NCBI RefSeq assembly: GCF_002835935.1
Contig: NZ_PJCF01000002.1
Coordinates: forward strand, 365,872 to 429,871
Reading direction: 5' to 3'
Length of the DNA stretch: 64,000 nt
From: Paraglaciecola sp. MB-3u-78
GTDB lineage: Bacteria; Pseudomonadota; Gammaproteobacteria; Enterobacterales; Alteromonadaceae
The notes under the pieces were generated by a model. It made no database searches. It saw nothing but the letters and a program-made list of their open reading frames with translations, and was not told where the DNA came from. Below are positions 51,922 through 62,918 of this stretch, piece after piece (within the stretch, counting starts at the first letter, position 1; each line of letters begins with the position of its first letter). The position numbers and the translations under genes are program-made.

Positions 51922-52851
51922 TTAGTTATCTAATCCATAACCTAAGCTACGTAGTGCCCTTTCGTCATCAGCCCAGCCTGACTTCACTTTTACCCAAAGT
52001 TCTAAATAAACTTTTGCATCAAACAAGACTTCCATATCTTTGCGTGCTTCCATACCAATGGTTTTAAGGCGTTGTCCCCCTTTACCAATGACCATACTTT
52101 TTTGGGTATCACGCTCAACCAAAATCAAACCGTTTATACGATATATACCATTTTCGGCCAGGAGAAATTGTTCAATTTCCACAGTAATAGAATAAGGTAA
52201 CTCGTCTCCTGTAAAGCGCATCAGCTTTTCACGAACAATCTCAGATGCCATAAAACGACTTGAACGATCTGTGATGTAATCTTCTGGAAAATAAAACTCA
52301 CTTTCGGGCAACGTATCCAGAACTAATGCCCGTAACTCTTCGACATTTTTACCTGTTTTCGCTGAGATAGGCATAATTTGCTGAAAGTTATGTTGCTCAC
52401 CCAACCATTTAAGATGGGGAAGCATAGTTTCTTTATCTTTAACATTATCTGATTTATTAACAATCAGCCAACAAGGTGAGCCAGACTGTTGTATCTTGGT
52501 CAACACCATTTGATCGTCATCGGTCCATTTAGTACCTTCTACCAAAAACAGTACTAAACCAACATCAGCAATTGAGCTAGATGCTGCGCGATTCATAAAA
52601 CGATTTATGGCGCGTTTTTCTTCAATGTGTAATCCCGGTGTATCCACATAAATGGCCTGACGATTATCTAGAGTGTCGATACCCATTATTCTGTGACGAG
52701 TGGTTTGTGGTTTTCTGGAAGTAATACTCACTTTTTGACCTAGCAGTTTATTCAGCAAGGTCGACTTACCCACATTGGGGCGTCCGACAATGGCGATCAT
52801 CCCACAGTGAGTATCGACAGTCGACTTTTCATCAGGCTTGTTATCTATCAT
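51922..52851 (-). CDS. era: GTPase Era
   Basis: Essential GTPase in 16S rRNA maturation and 30S assembly. G1 GRPNVGKST (near residue 23), G3 DTPGL, G4 NKSD and C-terminal KH domain with [13 protein letters not shown]. 309 residues; the N-terminus is about ten residues longer than E. coli. Its start overlaps the rnc stop by 11 bases, as expected for rnc-era. Confidence 0.97.
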   Translation of the reverse strand: MIDNKPDEKSTVDTHCGMIAIVGRPNVGKSTLLNKLLGQKVSITSRKPQTTRHRIMGIDTLDNRQAIYVDTPGLHIEEKRAINRFMNRAASSSIADVGLVLFLVEGTKWTDDDQMVLTKIQQSGSPCWLIVNKSDNVKDKETMLPHLKWLGEQHNFQQIMPISAKTGKNVEELRALVLDTLPESEFYFPEDYITDRSSRFMASEIVREKLMRFTGDELPYSITVEIEQFLLAENGIYRINGLILVERDTQKSMVIGKGGQRLKTIGMEARKDMEVLFDAKVYLELWVKVKSGWADDERALRSLGYGLDN

Positions 52852-53527
52852 TAATTAATTTCTCAAATGCTTGTTTTGCGGCTTTTTGTTCTGCTCTACG
52901 TCGACTATTACCTTTACCTACCACGGCTTTATTTAAACCTTCTACATTACACTCAACATAAAAAGTCTGATCATGTGACTTACCTTTAATTTCAGTAACC
53001 TCGTAAAGAGGTAAAGGATGTTTATTTGACTGTAGGTATTCTTGTAAGCGGGTTTTGTCGTCCTTGGACACAGCTTCTGGATCGAGAGCTTTAAGCCTAC
53101 AAGCAAACCAATCCAGAATTAAGGCTTCACACTTAGTCATGCCCGCTTCTAAATAAATGGCGCCGATGATGGACTCTACTGCATCGGCTAATATTGAATC
53201 ACGGCGAAACCCACCACTTTTAAGCTCGCCTGGGCCCAGCAGTAACAACTCACCTAACTCAAATTCCCTAGCGACTTCGGCTAAGGTATCCCCTTTGACC
53301 AAGCTTGAGCGCATACGAGTTAGCTTGCCCTCTGGCTGCTTAGGAAAACGCAGGTATAAAGCTTTCGCTATGACCATTCCTAATATAGCATCACCTAAAA
53401 ATTCAAGACGCTCATTGTGTTGTTTACTGGCACTTCTGTGAGTTAAAGCTTCGACTATATTAGCCTCATCGACAAAGGTGTAACCCAAGCGTTTGTATAA
53501 CGGTAGATATGGGTTAACAAGTGGCAT
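52841..53527 (-). CDS. rnc: Ribonuclease III
   Basis: Double-strand RNase processing rRNA precursors. Catalytic signature [13 protein letters not shown] (residues about 38-50) and the dsRNA-binding domain (about 155-226) ending in [16 protein letters not shown]. 228 residues. Begins one base after the lepB stop in the lepA-lepB-rnc-era order. Confidence 0.97.
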   Translation of the reverse strand: MPLVNPYLPLYKRLGYTFVDEANIVEALTHRSASKQHNERLEFLGDAILGMVIAKALYLRFPKQPEGKLTRMRSSLVKGDTLAEVAREFELGELLLLGPGELKSGGFRRDSILADAVESIIGAIYLEAGMTKCEALILDWFACRLKALDPEAVSKDDKTRLQEYLQSNKHPLPLYEVTEIKGKSHDQTFYVECNVEGLNKAVVGKGNSRRRAEQKAAKQAFEKLINDR

Positions 53528-54433
53528 TTATTTTATGCCACCGACACGTTCAAACCTAACACCAGTTGGGATCCATCCTGGAACCCAACTACTAGGCACA
53601 CGATCAAATTCAAAACTGATCCAAATCGCAACGGCTTTACCCACTAAATTTTCTTCAGGTACAAATCCCCAATATCTTCCATCTTCACTATTATCGCGAT
53701 TGTCTCCCATAACAAAATAATGTCCTTCAGGAACAATAAATTCATCCGCCTGCGTTCCCGGCTGAGAATAATAACGACTGGAACTGGCTCTGCCTTGAGT
53801 GCGATAGATTTGATGACTAACTTCGCCTAGTTGCTCTGTATATTTTTCTAAAGGTGCAAATTGCTGATAAGCCTCCCCTCGGCTCTCAAACTTTAAATCA
53901 ATAGTCTGAAATGCTGGGCAATTTTCAGCAGTATCGCAAGCTGGTTTAACTTGGAGTTGTTTATTTCGATAAATAACAGTATCCCCAGGTAAGCCCACTA
54001 CACGTTTGATATAGTCTAGGTGTGGCTCTGGTGGAAACTTAAACACGACGACATCACCCCGTTCAGGTGCTCCAATATCGACGAACTTGTTTCGCATTAC
54101 TGGATCTTTTAGTCCGTAGGTAAACTTTTCAACAAGAATAAAATCCCCCACTAATAAAGTGGGCATCATTGAGCCGGAAGGAATTTGAAAAGGTTCATAC
54201 AAAAATGATCGCAACACCATTACAAAAGCGATAACAGGGAAAATTTGTTGTGCTGTATCGACCAACCAAGGTAATTGTGCATCCTGTTCAAAAGCAGATG
54301 TTGCACCGACGGGGCTAGTGGCAATTGCCATTCTTTCACGACGTTTAGAGGCAAACATCAAGCTATCGACCAACCAAATCAAACCCGACGCGAAGGTGAG
54401 TACTACCAAAAAAATTGAAAAATAATTAGCCAT
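53528..54433 (-). CDS. lepB: Signal peptidase I
   Basis: Inner-membrane serine protease removing Sec/Tat signal peptides. Two N-terminal membrane helices, catalytic Ser88 in PSGSMMPTL, catalytic Lys in the DYIKRVVGLPGD box and the late GDNRDNSEDGRYWG motif. 301 residues, somewhat shorter than E. coli (324). Adjoins lepA directly. Confidence 0.97.
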   Translation of the reverse strand: MANYFSIFLVVLTFASGLIWLVDSLMFASKRRERMAIATSPVGATSAFEQDAQLPWLVDTAQQIFPVIAFVMVLRSFLYEPFQIPSGSMMPTLLVGDFILVEKFTYGLKDPVMRNKFVDIGAPERGDVVVFKFPPEPHLDYIKRVVGLPGDTVIYRNKQLQVKPACDTAENCPAFQTIDLKFESRGEAYQQFAPLEKYTEQLGEVSHQIYRTQGRASSSRYYSQPGTQADEFIVPEGHYFVMGDNRDNSEDGRYWGFVPEENLVGKAVAIWISFEFDRVPSSWVPGWIPTGVRFERVGGIK

Positions 54434-56230
54434 TTATTTACCTACCTTCAGAAGTGCTAAAAAGGCTTCTTGAGGCAGTTCTACATTACCCACTGACTTC
54501 ATACGTTTTTTTCCATCCTTTTGTTTCTGTAATAATTTTTTCTTACGACTGATGTCACCACCATAACACTTGGCGGTAACGTTTTTACGTAATTGCTTAA
54601 TGGTACTACGAGCAATTATCTGATTACCAATAGCTGCTTGGATAGCAATATCGAACATTTGTCTGGGGATAAGCTCTTGGAGTTTTTCTACTAACTGTCG
54701 GCCACGAGTCACAGCGTGATCTTTGTGTGTAATCATGGCAAGGGCGTCAACACGCTCGCCATTGATCAAAATGTCTAAGCGTGACATTTCAGCCGTTTGG
54801 AAACGTTTGAAATTGTAGTCAAGAGACGCAAAACCTCGACTAGTCGATTTTAATTTATCAAAAAAGTCCATTACCACTTCTGCCATAGGCAAATCATAAC
54901 TCACCGCAACTTGTTTGCCGTGATAAGTCATACTGGTTTGCATGCCACGTTTTTCAACACATAATGTAATGACATTACCAAGATACTGCTTCGGCACTAA
55001 AATGTGCGCTTCAACTATAGGTTCATGAATTTCTTCAATGTCATTAACAGCCGGTAATTTTGAAGGATTATCGACATAAATAGTTTCTCCCTCTTTGGTG
55101 ACCACTTCATACACCACAGTCGGTGCAGTGGTAATCAAATCCAGATTATATTCACGTTCTAAACGTTGTTGGATGATTTCCATATGTAACATACCTAGGA
55201 AACCAATACGAAAACCAAAACCCAGTGCAGATGAACTCTCTGGCTCAAAAAACAAAGAAGCATCATTGAGGCTTAATTTTGCCAATGCATCACGAAAGTC
55301 TTCATAGTCATCAGAACTAATTGGGAACAGACCTGCGTAGACTTGAGGCTTGACCTTTTTAAAACCTGGTAGGGCTTCAGATGCAGGTCGTTTCGCTAAA
55401 GTGATAGTATCACCCACTGGGGCCCCATTAATTTCTTTTATGCCAGCGACAACAAACCCTACCTCACCGGCTCTTAACACCCCTGTGTCAGTTGCTTTAG
55501 GTGTAAAGATACCCACTTTATCCGCTTGATGAATTCCACCAGTCCTCATAATTTTAATTTTGTCGTTCTTATGTAACTCTCCTTGCATAATTCGTACAAG
55601 AGATACAACCCCTTGATAATTATCGAACCAAGAGTCAACAATCAAAGCCTTTAACGGTGCATCAATCTCACCTTCTGGCGGTGGTATTTGGCGTACAATA
55701 ACTTCTAATACGTCCTCTATTCCAATGCCTGTTTTAGCAGAACAGCGCACTGCATTGATAGCGTCGATACCCACTATATCTTCTATTTCCTCAGCAACAC
55801 GATCGGGTTCAGCTTGAGGCAAATCAATCTTATTTATTATAGGCACCACTTCCATGTTCAAATCAATAGCCGTATAACAATTTGCCAATGTTTGCGCCTC
55901 AACTCCCTGACCGGCGTCCACTACCAATAAGGCACCTTCACAAGCAGCTAGAGAACGTGATACTTCATAAGTAAAATCCACATGTCCGGGCGTGTCGATG
56001 AAATTTAATTGATAAGTAAGACCATCTTTTGCGGTGTAGTTCAGCGTGACACTTTGCGCTTTGATGGTAATACCCCGCTCTTTTTCAATATCCATGGAGT
56101 CGAGGACTTGCTCAGACATTTCTCTACTGCTCAATCCTCCGCAATGTTGGATCAAACGATCAGAGAGAGTTGATTTACCGTGGTCTATATGAGCAATAAT
56201 TGAGAAGTTACGTATGTGCTTGTGTTGCAT
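54434..56230 (-). CDS. lepA: Elongation factor 4 (LepA)
   Basis: Ribosomal GTPase implicated in back-translocation and 30S biogenesis. G1 [10 protein letters not shown]3 DTPGHVDF, G4 NKIDLP; EF-G-like domains and the LepA-specific C-terminal domain ending with [20 protein letters not shown]. 598 residues from [12 protein letters not shown]; a TTG seven codons earlier is ignored. Confidence 0.97.
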   Translation of the reverse strand: MQHKHIRNFSIIAHIDHGKSTLSDRLIQHCGGLSSREMSEQVLDSMDIEKERGITIKAQSVTLNYTAKDGLTYQLNFIDTPGHVDFTYEVSRSLAACEGALLVVDAGQGVEAQTLANCYTAIDLNMEVVPIINKIDLPQAEPDRVAEEIEDIVGIDAINAVRCSAKTGIGIEDVLEVIVRQIPPPEGEIDAPLKALIVDSWFDNYQGVVSLVRIMQGELHKNDKIKIMRTGGIHQADKVGIFTPKATDTGVLRAGEVGFVVAGIKEINGAPVGDTITLAKRPASEALPGFKKVKPQVYAGLFPISSDDYEDFRDALAKLSLNDASLFFEPESSSALGFGFRIGFLGMLHMEIIQQRLEREYNLDLITTAPTVVYEVVTKEGETIYVDNPSKLPAVNDIEEIHEPIVEAHILVPKQYLGNVITLCVEKRGMQTSMTYHGKQVAVSYDLPMAEVVMDFFDKLKSTSRGFASLDYNFKRFQTAEMSRLDILINGERVDALAMITHKDHAVTRGRQLVEKLQELIPRQMFDIAIQAAIGNQIIARSTIKQLRKNVTAKCYGGDISRKKKLLQKQKDGKKRMKSVGNVELPQEAFLALLKVGK

Positions 56231-56401
56231 AAAGTTTTTGAAAATTACCAAGTGGTTTTGTTTCCAAGCAACTAGTTAAACAAAGAACAGCCGCTAGAGT
56301 ATGGGACAAAAAATTAAATAGACGGGAATTTTACAGTTTTATCAATCACTTTGCGACACAACTAAAGCATGTTTATGGGTTTTTGTAACAGAAAATGAAA
56401 C

Positions 56402-56890
56402 TTAGACTTGTTTGACTTGGATATTATGTATTTCTAATGGGAAAACTTTAAGGATAAGAGGGTGAAAATCACCTTGGTCAGTGCGACTTAAAAAACGACG
56501 TACAAACATAAAGGTCAAAAAACTGCAGATAGCAGTAAACAAAATCAACCATCCTTCGGCCATCAGCCCAACTAAGGGAAGGATGGTTTGTCCGATAAGT
56601 GCAGATATAACAAGAGCTAATAAGGGCAAACAATAAACCATCGCAGATGCTTTAAGTAAATTTTCTTCAGGTATACCTAAACTAACTTTCTGCCCTACTT
56701 CAACCATTTCATTTAATCGAAAGCGTAAGGTTTCTCGCTTAGTAGCAAAAACGTTCGCGATTGCGCCGGTACCACAATTGGACTGAGCCTCACAACTACC
56801 ACAAGTCGATTTAATTTGTGTTTCAACTATTACAACTTGCTGAGAGTTGTGTTGCTCTATCGCACAAATCACTCCAATTTCTTCAATCAT
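56402..56890 (-). CDS. rseC: SoxR-reducing system / sigma-E modulator RseC
   Basis: 162-residue inner-membrane protein with an N-terminal cysteine cluster (CGSCEAQSNCGTG) and two membrane helices (about 78-95 and 103-123). Positively modulates the sigma-E pathway in E. coli and is related to RsxC/SoxR reduction in some species. Its start touches the rseB stop, so it belongs to the rpoE operon. Confidence 0.93.
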   Translation of the reverse strand: MIEEIGVICAIEQHNSQQVVIVETQIKSTCGSCEAQSNCGTGAIANVFATKRETLRFRLNEMVEVGQKVSLGIPEENLLKASAMVYCLPLLALVISALIGQTILPLVGLMAEGWLILFTAICSFLTFMFVRRFLSRTDQGDFHPLILKVFPLEIHNIQVKQV

Positions 56891-57909
56891 TAATTAATTC
56901 TTTGAATCGATTTTGCAATGGCATTAGCCGTGGCTGCGGGAAGCTTACCAATGACCGTTATATTCAGTTCACCATGCTCAATGGTTAACAGTGTGTCAGA
57001 TTGTACTGTACCCACTAAATTTTCCTGCGGCTTATTATTTTCTTTCTCTTGCAGATAGACAGAGACATCAACTAAACCATCACTTAACATAATGTATTCA
57101 ACCACTTCACCCGAAACAGCCAAGCGCCGCAAGTCTCTTTTTATGATTGTCATACCTTTAGGAATATAACCAATTGACCATTTTGAATTGAGAGGTGCAC
57201 TGGGACCAAAACTGATTACCTCAGGTAACATTCCTGGCTCGATTTTTTCGAAGAAAGGATCGGGGTCTTTGGTTACTTGTAAACCGGTAACTTGAATTTG
57301 TTCTAGAAGCTGAGCTTCTTGACCAAACATATTCATTTTTAACAACAAACCTGTTTCTTGATCAAGCCAAACATTTAAACCAAAACGACTTTTGTCTTTA
57401 CTGATGATCCGAATCTGTTGAGCAGCACGTCCCGCAATTCGACTCCGCCCTACTAAAATAAATTCATAACTCAGCATTAATTTTTCAGGAAGCTGAAAAA
57501 ATTCACTTGGAAATGGCCCATTGATAATAGATGACTGCAAGCTATAAGGTGGGACGTTAGGTTCAAAGTAACTCACTTTATCGCCGATACGAACAACTTC
57601 CCTACCCGGACCGTTCAGAAGATTAAGTTGTTCCATTTCAAGGCCATCTTCATTCACACCGTGTCGCCAAAGATAGGGTTGGGAGTCAACTCCGGGCTTT
57701 AACAAAATAAAGGAAATAGTGTAGTTAAGAGACTTAACTGCATCAGACATCTTAACCAACCATGCTTGAGCACTGTCAGATGGGTAAGACTTGTTAGACG
57801 TTTCGCTAGACGATTCTTCCTGCGCACAGATATGCAAAGGAACAAACATACATATCAGCAAAGTCAATACGACTCTGCTGGAAATTTTATTGAGGGGTGT
57901 TTTCAACAA
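56890..57909 (-). CDS. rseB: Sigma-E regulatory protein RseB
   Basis: Periplasmic lipid/LPS-sensing protein binding RseA and shielding it from proteolysis. Signal peptide (cleavage after HICA), then the MucB/RseB N-terminal domain (about 48-220) and the C-terminal domain (about 235-335). 339 residues. Its ATG lies inside the end of rseA (23-base overlap), implying coupled translation. Confidence 0.95.
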   Translation of the reverse strand: MLKTPLNKISSRVVLTLLICMFVPLHICAQEESSSETSNKSYPSDSAQAWLVKMSDAVKSLNYTISFILLKPGVDSQPYLWRHGVNEDGLEMEQLNLLNGPGREVVRIGDKVSYFEPNVPPYSLQSSIINGPFPSEFFQLPEKLMLSYEFILVGRSRIAGRAAQQIRIISKDKSRFGLNVWLDQETGLLLKMNMFGQEAQLLEQIQVTGLQVTKDPDPFFEKIEPGMLPEVISFGPSAPLNSKWSIGYIPKGMTIIKRDLRRLAVSGEVVEYIMLSDGLVDVSVYLQEKENNKPQENLVGTVQSDTLLTIEHGELNITVIGKLPAATANAIAKSIQRIN

Positions 57910-58516
57910 TGTCTGATTGCGCCTCTTGATTTTTAATATCTTGATTCATTATCGCAGACTTGTCATTAACCGATTCAATAGTTTTAAAACGTAATTGTTG
58001 TTTATGATCTGTCATATACGCGTTTATCCGCCGCTTTTGTTCAACCGCACCAGAGTTGGGTATTGCACGCGTTTGGTCAAAACTTACTGGCGATAAACCA
58101 CCTTGAATACCAGGAATAGGCGGAGCTGCATTGAAAGGTTGATTTACATCAGCCTGATTTAACTGCTGGACTCCAATTATCATCGCTACAGCCACAGATG
58201 CAGCAATTGCCATTTGCCCGCCTTGTTTTGCAAAAGGCACAATATTGCTCACTAAAGGTAGGTCGCGCCAAGTTTTCTTTGGAGCCAAAATTGCAGGCTC
58301 AGCTTCTATCGCCTGAGCTATCTTATCGGCAATATCAAAGTTAATATTTGCGGGTAGTTCTTGGCGTAATCCGTCTCGAATAAGATGGTAACTTTTCCAT
58401 TTTAGCTGCAATTCAGTATCATTTTTAACCGCATCCAACACAAGGTTATTTGATGAGCTAGATACACCATTTTCACCATCGACTAAGGCTGATAAATTTT
58501 CAAGTTTTTGCGACAT
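57887..58516 (-). CDS. rseA: Anti-sigma-E factor RseA
   Basis: Single-pass inner-membrane protein that sequesters sigma-E. The cytoplasmic domain (residues 1-95, SQKLENLSALVDGE start), membrane helix (about 102-120), then a periplasmic part with PFNAAPPIPGIQGGLSPV. 209 residues. Directly after rpoE. Confidence 0.93.
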   Translation of the reverse strand: MSQKLENLSALVDGENGVSSSSNNLVLDAVKNDTELQLKWKSYHLIRDGLRQELPANINFDIADKIAQAIEAEPAILAPKKTWRDLPLVSNIVPFAKQGGQMAIAASVAVAMIIGVQQLNQADVNQPFNAAPPIPGIQGGLSPVSFDQTRAIPNSGAVEQKRRINAYMTDHKQQLRFKTIESVNDKSAIMNQDIKNQEAQSDIVENTPQ

Positions 58517-58558
58517 ACAATATGGTTCCCGCTAATAAAATTCTACTTTGATAGAAAA

Positions 58559-59140
58559 TCAATCATTCATTAATAATGGTTGAATCACTTTATCTAATGC
58601 TTCTCTGGCCCTAAATATTCTCGATCTGACAGTTCCTACTGGGCAATCCATCACATTAGCAATATCTTCGTAGCTTAACCCCTCTAGTTCACGCAGACTG
58701 ATAGCCATACGTAGATCTTCAGGTAGCTTTTCCATGGCGTCAAACAACAGCTTTTCCATTTGCTCTGACATCAAGTTTTTTTCGGGTGAATTATTTTCCT
58801 TTAATGCATCACTGCCGTCATAATAATCTGCTTCATCAGCATCAACATCACTTGCTGGGGGCTTTCTTCCTTGAGAAACCAAGTAATTTTTTGCACTGTT
58901 GACAGCTATTCTATATAACCAAGTATAAAAAGCGCTGTCACCTCTAAAATTTGGTAAGGCTCTGTATGCTTTGATAAACGCTTCTTGCGTCACATCTGCC
59001 ACATCCCCTGAGTTTTTAACATACCTAGAGACTAAATAGGATACTTTGTGTTGGTACTTTGTTACCAACAACCCGTAGGCGTTTTTATCTCCCCGCTGTA
59101 CTCTTTCAACAATTTGTTGGTCTGCTATCTGCTCGCTCAT
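58559..59140 (-). CDS. rpoE: RNA polymerase sigma factor RpoE (sigma-E)
   Basis: ECF sigma factor for the envelope stress response. Region 2 (about 20-95, DVTQEAFIKAYRALPNFRGD) and region 4 (about 130-185, LSYEDIANVMDCPVGTVRSR) are intact. 193 residues against 191 in E. coli. ATG with AAAGG about 7 bases and AGGAG about 14 bases upstream. Divergent from nadB, as in E. coli, and behind a sigma-E-type promoter. Confidence 0.97.
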   Translation of the reverse strand: MSEQIADQQIVERVQRGDKNAYGLLVTKYQHKVSYLVSRYVKNSGDVADVTQEAFIKAYRALPNFRGDSAFYTWLYRIAVNSAKNYLVSQGRKPPASDVDADEADYYDGSDALKENNSPEKNLMSEQMEKLLFDAMEKLPEDLRMAISLRELEGLSYEDIANVMDCPVGTVRSRIFRAREALDKVIQPLLMND

Positions 59141-59193
59141 TTCGAGCCTTTACTCCTGTACGAAAATAGACTACGGCTCATGCAAGCACTACT

Positions 59194-59221
59194 ATTGACT
59201 CTACTAAATTTGAAAAGTTCG
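59194..59221 (-). promoter_or_regulatory. Sigma-E autoregulatory promoter of rpoE
   Basis: Minus-strand GAACTT and TCAAT are separated by exactly 16 bases, a good match to sigma-E promoters (GGAACTT, 15-16 bases, TCnnA/T). The implied transcript starts about 50 bases before the rpoE ATG. Confidence 0.75.
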
Positions 59222-59378
59222 AATATATCCAACTTTTTCTCAAAAAAAATCAATCATGTATAATTGATTAAGCATTAAAAATGGAAATTTACATACAATC
59301 AACTATAAAAAGCATTGTAATTTATAATGTGTAAATTAGTATTGCCTGATAAATCTTCTATATTACCTAGTTTACCTT

Positions 59379-60977
59379 ATGCACCCTACTATTGAACACC
59401 AATGTGACGTACTTATTATTGGAAGTGGCGCCGCAGGCTTGAGTCACGCCTTAAAACTTGCAGATCATTGCCAAGTGATAGTGTTAAGTAAAAGTGATAT
59501 ATCTGAAGGGTCAACCAAATATGCACAAGGCGGCATTGCAGCCGTCTTTGATGAAAATGATTCTATTACGTCACATGTTGAGGACACTCTTTTAGCTGGC
59601 GACGGTTTGTGTGATAGAGACGCTGTTGAGTTCACCGCTTCTCAAGCCAAAACATGTATGCAATGGCTGATTGATTTTGGAATGCCATTTGACCGGGAAA
59701 ACTCGGACAATGGTGAAACTCGGTTTCATTTAACACGAGAGGGAGGCCATAGTCACAGACGTATTTTACATTCGGCTGACGCTACTGGCGCAGCAGTTCA
59801 AGTCACCCTTATTGAAGCAGTCCAGCAGCATCCTAATATTCATCTATTCCAGCGTTATAACGCCGTTGATTTAATCAAAAGCAAACACACAAAAAATCTA
59901 TTATTAGGCGCCTATGTATGGAATAGAAAACGGGAAAGAGTCGAAATTATTCGTAGCAAGTTTGTCTCTTTAGCAACAGGTGGAGCGAGTAAAGTATATC
60001 AATATACATCAAATCCAGACGTATCAAGTGGTGACGGTATTGCTATGGCTTGGCGTGCAGGTTGCCGTGTCGCTAATATGGAATTTAATCAATTTCATCC
60101 AACATGTTTATATCATCCAGAAGCAAGAAACTTTTTAATTTCCGAAGCTTTACGAGGAGAAGGTGCGAAACTTTGTCATCCTGATGGCACCACTTTTATG
60201 CATAGGTTTGATAAAAGGGGTGACTTGGCATCACGTGACATTGTCGCAAGAGCCATTGATTTTGAGATGAAACGCTTAGGCGCTGATTGTATGTATCTGG
60301 ACATCAGCCATAAACCTAGTGACTTTATTGTTAAGCACTTTCCTAATATTTATCGAAAGTGCCGTTCTTTGGGTATCGATATTACCCAACAACCCATCCC
60401 CGTTGTACCCGCGGCTCATTATAGTTGCGGTGGAGTCGTCACAGATACTTATGCCAAAACTGATATAGACAACTTATATGCCATAGGAGAGGTGGCTTAT
60501 ACTGGACTACATGGTGCAAATCGGATGGCAAGTAACTCACTATTGGAGTGTATTGTGTATGCTCATTCTGCTGCTAATCATATTGCGACGAGGTTAACTG
60601 AAATCACACCAGATGAAAAAATAAAAGCTTGGGATGAAAGCAAAGTGAGTGACTCTGATGAAGAAGTCATTATTCAACATAACTGGCATGAGTTACGCTT
60701 GTTCATGTGGGATTACGTAGGTATTGTGCGCACAAATAAACGTTTAGAGCGTGCCCATCATCGTATTCAATTATTACAACAGGAAGTGAATGATTATTAT
60801 TCCAATTTTAAAGTTAGTAATAACTTACTAGAGCTTAGAAACTTACTGACAGTTGCTGAATTAATAGTGAAATGTGCTAAAAATCGCAAAGAAAGTCGAG
60901 GCTTACACTTTAACTTAGACTATCCTGACAAACTTGACGATCCAAAACCTACAATAATACAGAACGATCTTAAATAG
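59379..60977 (+). CDS. nadB: L-aspartate oxidase
   Basis: Flavoenzyme converting aspartate to iminoaspartate, the first step of NAD synthesis. FAD-binding GSGAAGLS near residue 15, [11 protein letters not shown], catalytic region [19 protein letters not shown] motif (here [13 protein letters not shown]), and C-terminal helical domain. 532 residues, normal. No good ribosome site was seen upstream of the ATG. Divergent from rpoE. Confidence 0.96.
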   Translation: MHPTIEHQCDVLIIGSGAAGLSHALKLADHCQVIVLSKSDISEGSTKYAQGGIAAVFDENDSITSHVEDTLLAGDGLCDRDAVEFTASQAKTCMQWLIDFGMPFDRENSDNGETRFHLTREGGHSHRRILHSADATGAAVQVTLIEAVQQHPNIHLFQRYNAVDLIKSKHTKNLLLGAYVWNRKRERVEIIRSKFVSLATGGASKVYQYTSNPDVSSGDGIAMAWRAGCRVANMEFNQFHPTCLYHPEARNFLISEALRGEGAKLCHPDGTTFMHRFDKRGDLASRDIVARAIDFEMKRLGADCMYLDISHKPSDFIVKHFPNIYRKCRSLGIDITQQPIPVVPAAHYSCGGVVTDTYAKTDIDNLYAIGEVAYTGLHGANRMASNSLLECIVYAHSAANHIATRLTEITPDEKIKAWDESKVSDSDEEVIIQHNWHELRLFMWDYVGIVRTNKRLERAHHRIQLLQQEVNDYYSNFKVSNNLLELRNLLTVAELIVKCAKNRKESRGLHFNLDYPDKLDDPKPTIIQNDLK

Positions 60978-61099
60978 CGCGAATGCTACCAATAAGGTGC
61001 AGCGGGTATTGTGGGTGGTTAACCCAAACACCTACCGCCTTATAAAATGCGCTTCAACTTAGATAGCTTGGTTACACCTAGATGGGAGCATGTCATATA

Positions 61100-61543
61100 T
61101 CAATCTATCCCAGTGGTTTGTTGTTGATAAATAACGGCACGGCACAGTCTGCGAAAATCTCGCTTCGTGACTTGGTCTTTATATATTAAACACCATTTTG
61201 AATGGCGAGGGTTCAGTGGAGAAATTAAATGAATAAATAATAGCAACCCACTGACTCTAGATTTATCAGTCATTCTCCAACTTATTTGCCCGTCTATAGC
61301 GACTTCCAACCATTCTCCCCCTTGGGTAAAAATAACGGGTGTCAGCTTTTGATCTCTATAATAAAAGACAGTTTTAAAAAAACAAAAAGTAATGACTGTC
61401 ATAGTTAACATTTGCAGTAAAAGCTGATATTGAATACTCTCAGACTGCCAATTCAAGACTGATAACATTAAAATCACATAAACCAGCAACTTAAAAATCA
61501 CCAATAAACGAGACGATTTAAGCTCAACTCTATACTTTGACAC
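61100..61543 (-). CDS. YgfX family membrane protein
   Basis: 147 residues with two N-terminal membrane helices (about 13-30 and 40-58) and a soluble C-terminal domain; the WCLIYKDQVTKRDFRRLCR segment fits the family. YgfX (CptA) has been described as affecting cytoskeleton proteins in E. coli and lies next to sdhE there. Its start overlaps sdhE by 14 bases, which strongly supports the identification. Confidence 0.85.
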   Translation of the reverse strand: MSKYRVELKSSRLLVIFKLLVYVILMLSVLNWQSESIQYQLLLQMLTMTVITFCFFKTVFYYRDQKLTPVIFTQGGEWLEVAIDGQISWRMTDKSRVSGLLLFIHLISPLNPRHSKWCLIYKDQVTKRDFRRLCRAVIYQQQTTGID

Positions 61544-61781
61544 GGCTCAAAATATGTTCAATCATTTCACTAAATTCTTTATCATCACAGGGCTGATGTC
61601 CCATAAACCAAGCGTACAAATCAGGATCATCACTGGTTAACAAGCGCTCAAACACTTCCTGCTGCTGCTCGGACAACTCATTAAAACCGGTTTCGGCAAA
61701 AGGCATAAAGAGTACATCAAGTTCCAACATTCCACGGCGACATGCCCACTTCAATCGACCATATCGTTTTTTATCAAACAT
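61530..61781 (-). CDS. sdhE: FAD assembly factor SdhE
   Basis: Promotes covalent flavinylation of succinate dehydrogenase. The RGMLELD motif is at residues 16-22 and the 83-residue length is standard. Upstream partner of the ygfX-like gene and divergent from ygfZ, the same context as in E. coli. Confidence 0.95.
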   Translation of the reverse strand: MFDKKRYGRLKWACRRGMLELDVLFMPFAETGFNELSEQQQEVFERLLTSDDPDLYAWFMGHQPCDDKEFSEMIEHILSRVKV

Positions 61782-61943
61782 GTATAACCTCTTATTTCGA
61801 GTATTTCAGCAAAAACTTGAAAATCAAGTTCCTTAAGTATTAATAATAACAGTAATAATCGGTTGTTTTCAGATTTTTCCTTGCTAAATCAAACTCGTAC
61901 CCCATATTAATTACTAGTGCTGATTAGCAAAAGAGAAGATTAT

Positions 61944-62891
61944 ATGTCACAACCACTCACAGACCATATCCAAACAAAACAGTATGCCAATAAGCTTAAG
62001 AATAGTGGAGTGATCCAACTCACTGGTGAAGAAAGGGTCAATTACTTACAAGGGCAAATAACAGCAGATGTGAATCAGCTGACCCAAAATAATGCACTTT
62101 TGGCCAGTCATTGTGATTTTAAAGGCAAAGTATGGAGTGTTTTTTATACCTTGCTTTGGCAAAACTCTATTTTATTGGTCACTCATAAATCCGTATTAGA
62201 TAAATCCCTTTCCGAATTGAATAAATATGGGGTATTTGCCAAAGTAGACATCACCAATCAAAGCGATAATTGGCAAATAACGGGTGGCTCTGGTGATTTA
62301 TTTGAAAAAGCAATATCAGATCTATTTGACGAATTACCTTCTGGTGATAGAAAAGTCATCTCAAACGTTTATGGCTTGGTTATGTCAGTTGAAAGTCCAG
62401 AGCAACGTTACCTAGTTTTACAACCCAATAATACTGAAAACAAGTTACTCTTAAACGAATCTGAAAATAGTGATCTATGGGAGATTGCAGACATAAAGTC
62501 TGGGCTGGGAGATATCCGTGAAACAACGATAAACGAATATGTGCCACAAATGTTGAATCTGCAGGCAATGGATGCCATAGACTTTGAAAAAGGCTGTTAC
62601 ATGGGCCAAGAAGTTGTGGCAAGAACAAAATATTTGGGCCGTAACAAACGCGCTGGCTTTATTTTAACAACCCAGACCGACAACAAAGACTTAAGCGGCG
62701 AGCAGCTTGAATACCAAATAGGTGAAAACTGGCGTCCCGGAGGAAAAATACTACGCAGTGGCTCAGAAGCAGGACAGACTTGGATATTTGCAATTTTAGC
62801 CAACGATACACAAGTAGGCAGTGCATTTAGAGTTAAGTCTTCGCCAAACACAATCTTCGTTGCCCAAGCACTTCCCTATCCTTTACTATAA
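61944..62891 (+). CDS. ygfZ: tRNA-modifying / folate-binding protein YgfZ
   Basis: GcvT-fold protein helping maintain certain Fe-S enzymes such as MiaB. The signature KGCYMGQEVVAR with the key Cys is at about residue 218, and the N-terminal segment LTGEERVNYLQGQITADVN matches. The ATG (MSQPLTDH) is chosen over a GTG nine codons upstream because GAGAAG lies 6 bases before it. 315 residues. Divergent from sdhE. Confidence 0.95.
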   Translation: MSQPLTDHIQTKQYANKLKNSGVIQLTGEERVNYLQGQITADVNQLTQNNALLASHCDFKGKVWSVFYTLLWQNSILLVTHKSVLDKSLSELNKYGVFAKVDITNQSDNWQITGGSGDLFEKAISDLFDELPSGDRKVISNVYGLVMSVESPEQRYLVLQPNNTENKLLLNESENSDLWEIADIKSGLGDIRETTINEYVPQMLNLQAMDAIDFEKGCYMGQEVVARTKYLGRNKRAGFILTTQTDNKDLSGEQLEYQIGENWRPGGKILRSGSEAGQTWIFAILANDTQVGSAFRVKSSPNTIFVAQALPYPLL

Positions 62892-62918
62892 GCATAAAAT
62901 AATTTTGACTGGAATATA

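Noticed and set aside
61000..61041. Long imperfect inverted repeat after nadB
   Set aside because: Pairing is interrupted and there is no T tract, so neither a terminator nor a mobile-element end can be supported.
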